Below are positions 8,418 to 15,727 of a DNA stretch of 53,026 nt, in pieces. The notes beneath the pieces are model-generated. The model saw only the letters and a program-made list of their open reading frames with translations. It was not told the origin of the DNA and did no database searches. This DNA comes from an uncultured Eubacteriales bacterium (lineage in GTDB: Bacteria; Bacillota; Clostridia; Oscillospirales; Oscillospiraceae): contig ONNS01000011.1 of NCBI GenBank assembly GCA_900319275.1, positions 1,448 to 54,473 on the forward strand, given 5' to 3'. How positions within the stretch are numbered: the stretch's first letter is position 1; each line of letters starts with the position of its first letter. Made by a program: the position numbers and the translations under genes.

Positions 8418-9020
8418 ATGTCATTCTTTCCGGCTTCTCTTGAAACCCTGATCGATAAATTTGCCTCTCTGCCCGGGATCGGCAGAAAGAGTGCGCAGCG
8501 GCTTGCATTCCATGTATTGGCGCTTCCCGATGAGGAAGCCCGTTCTTTTGCCGACGCCATTGTTGACGCCAAAACCCATGTGCATACCTGCCGGATCTGC
8601 CAGAACCTGACGGAAGATGAGATCTGCTCGATCTGCGCCAGCGACCGGAGGGACAAAGGGACGATCTGCGTCGTCTCGGAGCCCCGCGATGTGCTGAGCA
8701 TCGAGCGCGGAAGGGAGTATAATGGCACCTATCATGTGCTGCACGGTGTCCTTTCCCCGATGAATCATGTCGGGCCGGACGATATACGCATAAAAGAGCT
8801 GCTCAACCGCATTGCGAGCGAAGATGTGGAAGAAGTCATTATGGCCACTAACCCCGACACGGAAGGGGAGGCCACGGCCATGTATATCTCGCGGCTGCTC
8901 AAGCCCTTCCAGCTGAAAGTGACACGACTGGCCTACGGCATCCCTGTCGGCTCAAACCTTGAATTTGCCGACGATGCCACCTTAAACCGCGCCATTGAAG
9001 GGCGCACGGAGATGTTTTAA
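8418..9020 (+). CDS. recR: Recombination mediator RecR
   Basis: 200 residues from the ATG at 8418, with GGGAGC upstream; an earlier in-frame ATG at 8397 overlaps the rpe stop and would add 7 unconserved residues. RecR helps load RecA at gaps with RecF and RecO. The helix-hairpin-helix LPGIGRKSAQRLAFH lies near residue 20, the zinc finger C-x2-C...C-x2-C (CRICQNLTEDEICSIC) near residue 60, and the Toprim domain follows (ICVVSEPRDVLSIE, NPDTEGEATAMY). dnaX is not adjacent here, although it often is in other genomes. Confidence 0.96.
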   Translation: MSFFPASLETLIDKFASLPGIGRKSAQRLAFHVLALPDEEARSFADAIVDAKTHVHTCRICQNLTEDEICSICASDRRDKGTICVVSEPRDVLSIERGREYNGTYHVLHGVLSPMNHVGPDDIRIKELLNRIASEDVEEVIMATNPDTEGEATAMYISRLLKPFQLKVTRLAYGIPVGSNLEFADDATLNRAIEGRTEMF

Positions 9021-9030
9021 CCGTCTCCCT

Positions 9031-9059
9031 GATTTTAAATGATTTCATTCGGGTATAAT
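9031..9059 (+). promoter_or_regulatory. Possible promoter of the RNase J gene
   Basis: A good -10, TATAAT at 9054-9059, with a poor -35 (GATTTT at 9031-9036, 17-nt spacing). It lies in the only gap between recR and rnj. Confidence 0.5.
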
Positions 9060-9081
9060 TGCAGTATATACATACGGAGGC

Positions 9082-9097
9082 CGGACTGTACAGTCCG
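9082..9097. repeat. Perfect 16-bp palindrome in the rnj leader
   Basis: CGGACTGTACAGTCCG, 30 nt before the rnj start and about 25 nt after the -10. It could be an operator or a small RNA hairpin. No function can be assigned from sequence alone. Confidence 0.5.
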
Positions 9098-9127
9098 TGC
9101 CTATCACCCAAAAGATTGGAGAGATTT

Positions 9128-10786
9128 ATGATATCTAAATTAAAAATCATTCCGCTCGGCGGACTCGGTGAGGTCGGCAAGAATATGACCGCATACGAAT
9201 TCGGCAGCGATATTATTGTGGTCGACTGCGGTATGGGTTTCCCCGATGAGGATATGTACGGCGTTGACATTGTCCTGCCGGATATCAGTTATCTGAAATC
9301 CAACGCAGACCGGATCCGCGGTATTATCCTGACGCACGGCCATGAAGACCATATCGGTGCTGTGCCCTATGTGCTCAAGGAGCTTGATGTCCCGATTTAC
9401 ACCACGGCGCTGACCGCGGCCCTGGTCGAGCTGAAGCTGGAAGAGCACGATCTGCTGTACAACACGCAGATTTTCACCAAAAAACCCGGTTCTGTATTCC
9501 GACTTGGCTGCTTTACGGTCGAGTTTATTCACGTCAATCATTCGATCCCCGATTCTGTTGCGCTGGCGATCAATACCCCGATCGGCACCGTGATCCATAC
9601 CGGCGATTTCAAGATCGACCTCACGCCGATCTCCGGCGGCATGATCGACCTGGTACGCTTTGGCGAGCTTGGCAACGAAGGCGTTCTCGCGATGCTCAGC
9701 GATTCCACCAATGTGGAAAAACCGGGCTATTCCGCCTCTGAGCGCAAGGTCGGCGAGACCTTCAACAAGCTCTTCCTCGGCTGCGATAAGCGCATCATCA
9801 TCACAACCTTTGCCTCAAACGTCCACCGCCTGCAACAGATCATCACAGCGGCGGCCAAATACGGCAGAAAAGTTGCGGTCACCGGACGCAGCATGGAAAA
9901 TGTACTGCGCGTCTCCATGGTTCTCGGTTACATGGATATTCCTGAGAATGTGCTCATGGATCTTGAACAGATCAACAAGCAGCCCAAGAATAAGGTCGTC
10001 ATCATATCGACCGGCAGCCAGGGCGAGAGCATGTCCGCACTCTACCGCATGGCTTTCTCCGAGCACAAGCAGATCCACATCGACTCGGGAGACCGCGTGA
10101 TCATCTCCGCGTCGGCGATTCCCGGCAATGAAAATATGATCAGCCGTGTGATCGACGAGCTCTTCCATAAGGGCGCCGAGGTCATCTATGACCGAAACAC
10201 TGATCTGCACGTCTCCGGCCACGCCTGCCAGGAGGAGCAGAAGATGCTCCTCGGTCTTGTGAAGCCCAAGTATTTTATCCCCGTCCACGGCGAGCACCGT
10301 ATGCTGGTAAAGCACGCCGAGCTTGGCAGAATCATGGGTGTCCAACCAAAGAACATTGTTATCGCCGAAAACGGAAAAGTCATCGAAATCACGAAAAAAG
10401 CCATCACCTGTGAATCCACAGTTCCCTCCGGTGCAGTGCTGATGGACGGCAGCGGAGCCGGTGAGGTGGGCAGCGTCGTTATGCGCGATCGTCACCGTCT
10501 GGCCGAAGACGGCATGGTTGTCGTCGTGCTGCCGTATTCCTCCTACGACCATAAGCTGATGTCTGACCCTGAAATCGTAACGCGCGGCTTCATCTATGTG
10601 AAAGAAGCCGAAGAGCTGATGGATGAGCTCAAACGCGTCACGCTGGAGTCTGTGGAGTCCTGCGAGGAGCAGGGAATCAATGATTGGACCGGCATCAAGG
10701 CCCGCGTCAAGAATAATCTCTCCGGCTATCTGTATAAAACTACACGCCGCAGTCCCATGATCCTGCCTGTGATCACCGAAATCTGA
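9128..10786 (+). CDS. rnj: Ribonuclease J
   Basis: 552 residues from the ATG at 9128, preceded by TTGGAGAG. A longer frame from 9059 runs through leader sequence and is rejected. This metallo-beta-lactamase/beta-CASP nuclease has 5' exonuclease and endonuclease activity in mRNA decay and rRNA maturation. The metal motif THGHEDHIGA is near residue 75, with later ligands HTGDFKID and VSGHACQEE, plus GEHRMLVKHA from the beta-CASP part and a C-terminal domain that aids dimer formation. Only one RNase J gene is in the window; whether it is J1 or J2 type cannot be settled, though the intact metal ligands favour an active J1-type enzyme. Confidence 0.95.
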   Translation: MISKLKIIPLGGLGEVGKNMTAYEFGSDIIVVDCGMGFPDEDMYGVDIVLPDISYLKSNADRIRGIILTHGHEDHIGAVPYVLKELDVPIYTTALTAALVELKLEEHDLLYNTQIFTKKPGSVFRLGCFTVEFIHVNHSIPDSVALAINTPIGTVIHTGDFKIDLTPISGGMIDLVRFGELGNEGVLAMLSDSTNVEKPGYSASERKVGETFNKLFLGCDKRIIITTFASNVHRLQQIITAAAKYGRKVAVTGRSMENVLRVSMVLGYMDIPENVLMDLEQINKQPKNKVVIISTGSQGESMSALYRMAFSEHKQIHIDSGDRVIISASAIPGNENMISRVIDELFHKGAEVIYDRNTDLHVSGHACQEEQKMLLGLVKPKYFIPVHGEHRMLVKHAELGRIMGVQPKNIVIAENGKVIEITKKAITCESTVPSGAVLMDGSGAGEVGSVVMRDRHRLAEDGMVVVVLPYSSYDHKLMSDPEIVTRGFIYVKEAEELMDELKRVTLESVESCEEQGINDWTGIKARVKNNLSGYLYKTTRRSPMILPVITEI

Positions 10787-10807
10787 CCTCTATCTGTTTA
10801 TTCTATT

Positions 10808-10833
10808 CTCCGGCGAAGACTATCTCGCCGGAG
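10808..10833 (+). terminator. Hairpin after rnj, possible weak terminator
   Basis: Arms CTCCGGCGA (10808-10816) and TCGCCGGAG (10825-10833) with an 8-nt loop. There is no clear T-run after it, so it may be a 3'-end stabiliser and not a strong terminator. Confidence 0.5.
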
Positions 10834-10865
10834 AGTATGCTGTAAAAGCGCCGCTTCTGCAGTGA

Positions 10866-10887
10866 AGATTTGATTAAAGATTTGATT
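10866..10887 (+). promoter_or_regulatory. Tandem direct repeat upstream of the uxaC promoter
   Basis: AGATTTGATT occurs at 10866-10875 and again at 10878-10887, a 12-bp period, ending 10 nt before the -35 hexamer. A partial dyad AAGCG-C-CGCTT lies just upstream at 10846-10856. The position suits an activator site or an A+T-rich UP element. Confidence 0.5.
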
Positions 10888-10897
10888 TCTGTGCCCC

Positions 10898-10926
10898 TTG
10901 ACTTTCCGGCGCAAATCTTCTACTAT
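10898..10926 (+). promoter_or_regulatory. Sigma-A type promoter of uxaC
   Basis: TTGACT (10898-10903), 17-nt spacer, TACTAT (10921-10926); the uxaC start is 49 nt downstream. Confidence 0.75.
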
Positions 10927-10975
10927 TTGAATAGAATATGTTTTCATCTCATCATATTAAAAAGGAGCTGTACAA

Positions 10976-12409
10976 ATGAAAGCATTTATGGACAAGGACT
11001 TCATCCTCGATACCCCGACCGCGCAGCACCTGTTCCACGATTATGCCGAGCATATGCCGCTGTGCGACTATCATTGCCATATCTCCCCGCGTGAGATCTA
11101 CGAGGATCGCCGCTTTAACAACCTGACCGAGGTTTGGCTCGGCGGCAAGCAGCCCGACGGCAGCTATTTCGGAGACCACTATAAGTGGCGTGTCATGCGC
11201 TCCAACGGTGTCAGCGAGGACTATATCACCGGCAATCAGCCCGACTATGAGCGTTATCTGAAGTTTGTCGATGCTCTGCAGATGGCGATCGGCAACCCGA
11301 TGGTGCACTGGTGCAACCTCGAGCTGCGGCAGTTCTTCGGCTACGACAAGCCCCTGACGCCCGAGAACGCCAAAGAGTGCTGGGATTTCTGCGCTGACAA
11401 ACTGCAGCACGATCCGAATCTGACGGTCCGCGGCATCATCCGCAAGGCCAATGTCGCTTTTATCGGTACGACTGACGACCCCATCGATTCGCTCGAGTGG
11501 CACAAGAAGCTGGCTGAGGATAAGACGCTCGACGTCAAGGTCTGCCCCTCTTTCCGCCCGGACAAGGCCATCAACATTTTAAAGCCCGGCTTTGTTGAGT
11601 ATATCGGCAAGCTGGCCGCCAGCGTCGGCAAGGAGAAGCTCGCTACAGCGCAGGATGTCATCGACGCCCTGATTGAGCGCATTGAGTTCTTCCACGAGAT
11701 GGGCTGCCGCGCCTCTGACCACGGTCTCGATTACATCCCGTTCCGTCCGGCCACGATGGATGAAGTCAACGCCGCCTTCCAGAAGGCCATGGCAGGGGAG
11801 TGCGTCAGCATCGAAGAAGCCGAGAAATATCAGACGGCTGTGCTGCTGGCTGTCGGCCGTGCCTACGCCAGACTCGGCATCGCGATGCAGATCCATTACT
11901 CCGCTTACCGCAACCCCAACAGCCGTATGCTTAAGGCGCTCGGCCCCGACACCGGTTACGACGTCATCGGCCAGAACAACTGTGCTGCCACGCTGGCCTC
12001 GTTTATGGATGCCCTGGAGCAGACCAACGAACTGCCCAGGACGATCCTCTATTCGCTCAACCCGATCGACAACGCGCTCCTCGGCACCTTGATCGGCGCC
12101 TTCCAGGGCGACATTGTCCCCGGCAAAATCCAGCACGGCTCGGCCTGGTGGTTCAACGACACCAAGAACGGCATGGAGGATCAGATGCGTACGCTGGCCA
12201 GTCTCGGCCTGCTCGGCAACTTTGTCGGCATGCTGACCGACTCCCGCTCCTTCCTGAGCTATGCCCGTCACGACTACTTCCGCCGCATTTTCTGCAACCT
12301 TGTCGGCAACTGGGTCGAAAACGGCGAATTCCCGAATAATGAGGAGACGCTGAAAAAGATCGTTGAGGGCGTCAGCTTCAATAATGCCAAGCGCTATTTC
12401 AGATTCTGA
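10976..12409 (+). CDS. uxaC: Glucuronate (uronate) isomerase
   Basis: 477 residues, full length. It converts D-glucuronate to fructuronate, or galacturonate to tagaturonate, at the entry of uronic acid breakdown. It belongs to the amidohydrolase-like TIM barrel family: the metal-binding HxH is in CDYHCHISPREI near residue 35, and the family stretches FIGTTDDPIDSLEWH, GCRASDHGLDY, QIHYSAYRNPNSRM and GSAWWFNDTKNGM follow. The RBS AAGGAGCT lies 8 nt before the ATG. It stands alone with its own promoter and terminator; no uxuA, uxuB, kdgK or transporter is adjacent, so the rest of the pathway must be elsewhere. Confidence 0.96.
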   Translation: MKAFMDKDFILDTPTAQHLFHDYAEHMPLCDYHCHISPREIYEDRRFNNLTEVWLGGKQPDGSYFGDHYKWRVMRSNGVSEDYITGNQPDYERYLKFVDALQMAIGNPMVHWCNLELRQFFGYDKPLTPENAKECWDFCADKLQHDPNLTVRGIIRKANVAFIGTTDDPIDSLEWHKKLAEDKTLDVKVCPSFRPDKAINILKPGFVEYIGKLAASVGKEKLATAQDVIDALIERIEFFHEMGCRASDHGLDYIPFRPATMDEVNAAFQKAMAGECVSIEEAEKYQTAVLLAVGRAYARLGIAMQIHYSAYRNPNSRMLKALGPDTGYDVIGQNNCAATLASFMDALEQTNELPRTILYSLNPIDNALLGTLIGAFQGDIVPGKIQHGSAWWFNDTKNGMEDQMRTLASLGLLGNFVGMLTDSRSFLSYARHDYFRRIFCNLVGNWVENGEFPNNEETLKKIVEGVSFNNAKRYFRF

Positions 12410-12453
12410 TATTGTTTCTGATCGGCACAGCTTGCTTCTATATGGATAAACAG

Positions 12454-12484
12454 GCCTCTCCCGTCCGCGGGAGAGGCAGTTTTG
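12454..12484 (+). terminator. Terminator of uxaC
   Basis: Perfect 10-bp stem, GCCTCTCCCG (12454-12463) and CGGGAGAGGC (12468-12477), with a TCCG tetraloop, followed by AGTTTT. Confidence 0.85.
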
Positions 12485-12515
12485 AACTTTTTTCCTGAAA
12501 AATGTAAAAAAAGAA

Positions 12516-12544
12516 TTGACATTCCGACACTTGCATGGTATTCT
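12516..12544 (+). promoter_or_regulatory. Sigma-A type promoter of rplU-rpmA
   Basis: Consensus TTGACA (12516-12521), 17-nt spacer, TATTCT (12539-12544). Confidence 0.8.
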
Positions 12545-12629
12545 ATTCAAGCCGCATTGAAGGGGTATTCAAGACGAGGTACGCCCTCCACCCTGTGAGC
12601 GAGTCCTATGAAGAGGGAGGAACACTGGA
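12545..12629 (+). ncRNA. Ribosomal protein L21 leader
   Basis: The 85-nt untranslated leader of rplU holds a pyrimidine-rich CCCTC (12584-12588) that can pair with GAGGG (12613-12617), which partly covers the ribosome-binding GGGAGG. The segment GAGCGAGTCCTATGAAGAG resembles, from memory, the Firmicutes L21 leader, in which L21 is thought to regulate its own operon. A covariance-model search would be needed to confirm it. Confidence 0.6.
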
Positions 12630-12944
12630 ATGAAAAATGCTGTTATCGTGACCGGAGGCAAGCAGTACCGCGTTTCCGAGGGCGACGAGATCTTCGTTGA
12701 GAAGCTCGAGGCCGCTATCGGCGACTCTGTCAAGTTTGATCAGGTCCTGGCCGTTGTCGACGGTGAGAATGCGAAGTTTGGCGCTCCTGTTGTCGAGGGC
12801 GCTTCCGTCTCTGCCAACGTCATCAAGCAGGTCAAGGCTCCGAAGGTCCGCGTTTACAAGATGAAGCCCAAAAAGGGTTATCGTCGCACCCAGGGCCACA
12901 GACAGCCCTACACCAAGGTTCAGATCGTCTCGATCAATGCCTGA
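12630..12944 (+). CDS. rplU: 50S ribosomal protein L21
   Basis: 104 residues. It starts in the typical way ([23 protein letters not shown]) and ends with the conserved [19 protein letters not shown]. It binds 23S rRNA in the large subunit. It is the first gene of a two-gene operon with rpmA 39 nt downstream. In many Firmicutes a protease gene (prp) separates the two; here there is no room for it. Confidence 0.98.
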   Translation: MKNAVIVTGGKQYRVSEGDEIFVEKLEAAIGDSVKFDQVLAVVDGENAKFGAPVVEGASVSANVIKQVKAPKVRVYKMKPKKGYRRTQGHRQPYTKVQIVSINA

Positions 12945-12983
12945 TTTCCGCAACTGATTTTGACTAATGGAGGTGTAACCTAA

Positions 12984-13247
12984 ATGGCACATAAAAAAGG
13001 TATGGGTTCTACCAAGAACGGCCGCGACAGTGAGTCGAAACGTCTTGGCGCCAAGAGAGCTGATGGACAGTTTGTCCTCGCCGGCAACATCCTCGTCAGA
13101 CAGCGCGGAACCAAAATCCACCCGGGCACCAATGTTGGCAAAGGCAAGGACGACACTCTGTTCGCTCTGGTCGATGGCAATGTGAAGTTTGAGCGTCTGG
13201 GCAAGGATCGCAAGAAGGTTTCCGTTTACGAGGAAATCGCCCAGTAA
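12984..13247 (+). CDS. rpmA: 50S ribosomal protein L27
   Basis: 87 residues. The protein begins [20 protein letters not shown], the mature form whose N-terminal tail reaches the peptidyl transferase centre. In Staphylococcus and Bacillus L27 has a short N-terminal extension that the Prp protease removes; that extension is absent here, and prp is absent between rplU and rpmA. The RBS is GGAGGT upstream of the ATG. A strong terminator follows 12 nt after the stop. Confidence 0.98.
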   Translation: MAHKKGMGSTKNGRDSESKRLGAKRADGQFVLAGNILVRQRGTKIHPGTNVGKGKDDTLFALVDGNVKFERLGKDRKKVSVYEEIAQ

Positions 13248-13258
13248 GAAATTACGAA

Positions 13259-13290
13259 GAGGCCGGACAGCTTTGTCCGGCCTCTTTTAT
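13259..13290 (+). terminator. Terminator after rpmA
   Basis: Perfect 11-bp stem, GAGGCCGGACA (13259-13269) and TGTCCGGCCTC (13274-13284), GCTT loop, followed by TTTTATT. It separates the ribosomal operon from obg. Confidence 0.88.
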
Positions 13291-13321
13291 TCCGCCGTTT
13301 CCGGCGGGGGAGGGAGCCTAT

Positions 13322-14605
13322 ATGGCAGCTACCTTTGTAGATAAGGCCCGCATTACGGTCCGGGCCGGCGACGGCGGCAACGGCGCTGTCGCATTTCACC
13401 GTGAAAAATATGTGGCGGCGGGCGGTCCCGACGGCGGCGACGGCGGCCGCGGCGGCAATGTTGTATTCCGTGTGGATGACAACATGTCGACGCTGATGGA
13501 TTTTCGCTATAAGCGCAAGTATGTTGCGGCCAACGGCAATCCCGGTATGGGTAAGCGCTGCTATGGGCGCGACGGCGAGGATCTCGTTATCCGTGTTCCC
13601 CGCGGCACGATCGTCCGCGACACCGAGAGCGGCGCCATTATGCACGATATGTCCTCCGGCGAGGATTGGGTGGCAGCCAGAGGCGGCCGCGGCGGCTGGG
13701 GCAATATGCATTTTGCCACGCCGACCCGTCAGGTCCCGCGCTTTGCCAAGCCCGGTCTTCCGGGCGAGAGCCATGATATTACGCTGGAGCTGAAGCTTCT
13801 GGCGGACGTCGGACTGATCGGTTTTCCGAACGTCGGCAAATCCACGCTGCTCTCTGTTGTCAGCGCGGCCCATCCGAAGATCGCCAATTACCACTTTACG
13901 ACGCTGTTCCCGAATCTCGGCGTTGTCTATGTGGACGAGGGCGTTTCCTTTGTCATGGCCGACATCCCCGGTATCATCGAAGGCGCGTCGGAGGGGGCCG
14001 GCCTCGGCCACGATTTCCTGCGCCATATCGACCGCTGCCGGCTGCTCGTGCATCTGGTGGATGTCTCCGGCAGCGAGGGGCGCGATCCCATCGCCGATTT
14101 TGACGCTATCTGCGCCGAGCTTTCGGAATACAGCGAAGAGCTTGCGACCCGTCCGCAGATCGTTGTCGGCAACAAGTGCGATCTCCTTGGCGACGACCGC
14201 ACAGCCATTGACGCTTTGAGAGGGCATGTTGAAGCGCTCGGCTATCCGTTCTTTGAGCTCAGCGCCGCTGCGCATCAGGGCACGCGTGAGCTGGTGGGCG
14301 AGTGCGCCCGCGAGCTCGCAAAGCTCCCTCCGATCGCCAGCTATGAGGCGGATTATGTCCCGCCTGAGCCGGTGGTCGATACCTCCGGTGATCTGACGAT
14401 CGAGAAATTCGAGGACATGTGGCTTGTCGAAGGGCCGTGGCTGCAGCGCCTGGTGGCGACGATCAACTTCTCAGACTATGAAAGCCGCATGCATTTCGAC
14501 AAGGTCCTGCGCGAGGCCGGCGTCTACAAGCGTATGGAGGCGCTCGGCGTACAGGACGGAGACACCGTCAGCATGTACGATCTGATGTTCGAGTACAAAG
14601 AATAA
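13322..14605 (+). CDS. obg: Obg GTPase (CgtA)
   Basis: 427 residues in the three-domain Firmicutes form. The Gly-rich Obg fold (residues 1-158) contains VRAGDGGNGAVAFHREKY and repeated Gly-Gly-Arg-Gly stretches. The GTPase domain carries GFPNVGKSTLL, DIPGIIEGA and NKCD. A C-terminal OCT domain follows (about residues 350-427). Obg acts in 50S assembly and the stress response. The RBS GGGGGAGGGAG is close to the ATG. No separate promoter is obvious between the rpmA terminator and obg, so some read-through or an unseen promoter must feed it. Confidence 0.97.
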   Translation: MAATFVDKARITVRAGDGGNGAVAFHREKYVAAGGPDGGDGGRGGNVVFRVDDNMSTLMDFRYKRKYVAANGNPGMGKRCYGRDGEDLVIRVPRGTIVRDTESGAIMHDMSSGEDWVAARGGRGGWGNMHFATPTRQVPRFAKPGLPGESHDITLELKLLADVGLIGFPNVGKSTLLSVVSAAHPKIANYHFTTLFPNLGVVYVDEGVSFVMADIPGIIEGASEGAGLGHDFLRHIDRCRLLVHLVDVSGSEGRDPIADFDAICAELSEYSEELATRPQIVVGNKCDLLGDDRTAIDALRGHVEALGYPFFELSAAAHQGTRELVGECARELAKLPPIASYEADYVPPEPVVDTSGDLTIEKFEDMWLVEGPWLQRLVATINFSDYESRMHFDKVLREAGVYKRMEALGVQDGDTVSMYDLMFEYKE

Positions 14606-14638
14606 CCGTATAAGGAGCAGATAAAGGGAGGGAGTGCC

Positions 14639-15688
14639 GTGGGCATCATCGACTGGAGCAGCGGAAATACGGTTCTGATTGCACTACCGATGCTTTTCTG
14701 GGGCATTCTGGCCGTGTCAATGATCGTGGATATGCGACGGATGCACAATTGTTTCCTGCTGCTGGTTGCGCTGGCGGCAACGGTACCCTTCCTTTGTTCC
14801 TTGACAGGCGATCGCGCTATAAACACGTTTGCGCTCTTCGTTCTTGCGACAGTCGTCCTGCTGCTGATGCTGCCTTTTTTGCTGATAGCAAACGGCTTTG
14901 TTGTGCTGCGGCGCGAGGGGTTCAGCCTGTCCAATATGCTCTCGCTGCTGTTTGGCCTGCTGATTTTTGTCGGGGAAATGGCGAGCTTTGCAACCATTTA
15001 TCTGCTGAAAGGGAGCTTGTATTTCTGGTTTGCGTCCATTGCCCTGGCTTTCGTGGTGTCCGTCATATACCTGTGCGTGGTTTTTCTGAGTTTTATGCTC
15101 TATACGCTGTTTATTCAGGTGATACCGAAAAAGCGAGATTTTGACTATGTGATCATTCACGGCGCCGGGCTGCTGCACGGCGAGGAGCTGACGCCGCTGC
15201 TGCGCATGCGGGTGGACAAGGCGATCGAGGTCTATCGCAAGGACCCGACGCCGCCGGTGCTCGTGCCGTCGGGCGGCCAGGGTGACGATGAACTGATTTC
15301 CGAGGCCGAGGCGATGGCCCGCTATCTGCGCGCAAAGGGTATCCCGGAGGATAAAATCCTGCTGGAGGACCGCTCCACATCCACCATGGAGAATCTGAAA
15401 TACTCCCAGGAGCTGATCGAAAGCCGCCCGGGGCGGCATTATACGGCGCTGGTCACGAACAATTACCATGTGTTCCGCGCCCTGCGCTATACCCTGCAGC
15501 TCGGGTTTCCCTGCACGGGCATCGGCAGCCCCACGGCGCTCTACTACTGGCCGAGTGCGCTGATCCGTGAATTTGCGGCCATCATGCATGAAAAACGCAA
15601 TCTGCGCCTGTTTCTGATAGGATGGGGTATAACGATGTTGCCGTTTTTGGCTTTTTTGCTGTTCATCTTTCCCTATGCGTTAATGTAA
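14639..15688 (+). CDS. YdcF/SanA family membrane protein (DUF218)
   Basis: 349 residues with a GTG start preceded by GGGAGGGAG. Residues 1-165 hold four or five hydrophobic segments. A soluble DUF218 domain follows (residues about 170-315), with its opening motif DYVIIHGAGLL, the segment LVPSGGQGDDE, the conserved EDRSTSTMENL and VTNNYHVFRALR. A last hydrophobic segment ends the protein (residues 325-347). Relatives such as ElyC and SanA affect cell-envelope integrity, but the reaction is not well known. It lies 33 nt after obg and may be co-transcribed with it. Confidence 0.88.
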   Translation: MGIIDWSSGNTVLIALPMLFWGILAVSMIVDMRRMHNCFLLLVALAATVPFLCSLTGDRAINTFALFVLATVVLLLMLPFLLIANGFVVLRREGFSLSNMLSLLFGLLIFVGEMASFATIYLLKGSLYFWFASIALAFVVSVIYLCVVFLSFMLYTLFIQVIPKKRDFDYVIIHGAGLLHGEELTPLLRMRVDKAIEVYRKDPTPPVLVPSGGQGDDELISEAEAMARYLRAKGIPEDKILLEDRSTSTMENLKYSQELIESRPGRHYTALVTNNYHVFRALRYTLQLGFPCTGIGSPTALYYWPSALIREFAAIMHEKRNLRLFLIGWGITMLPFLAFLLFIFPYALM

Positions 15689-15689
15689 A

Positions 15690-15727
15690 GGTTTACGGGG
15701 GTGTCCGACAGGACACCCCCGTAAACC
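15690..15727. terminator. Bidirectional terminator between the YdcF gene and fbp
   Basis: Perfect 17-bp stem, GGTTTACGGGGGTGTCC (15690-15706) with its complement at 15711-15727 and a GACA loop. It fills the whole gap between two convergent genes; the fbp stop codon begins at the next base. Confidence 0.85.

Noticed and set aside
13420..13460. GGC-rich repetitive stretch in obg
   Set aside because: It encodes the normal glycine-rich loops of the Obg domain, not a nucleotide repeat of its own.
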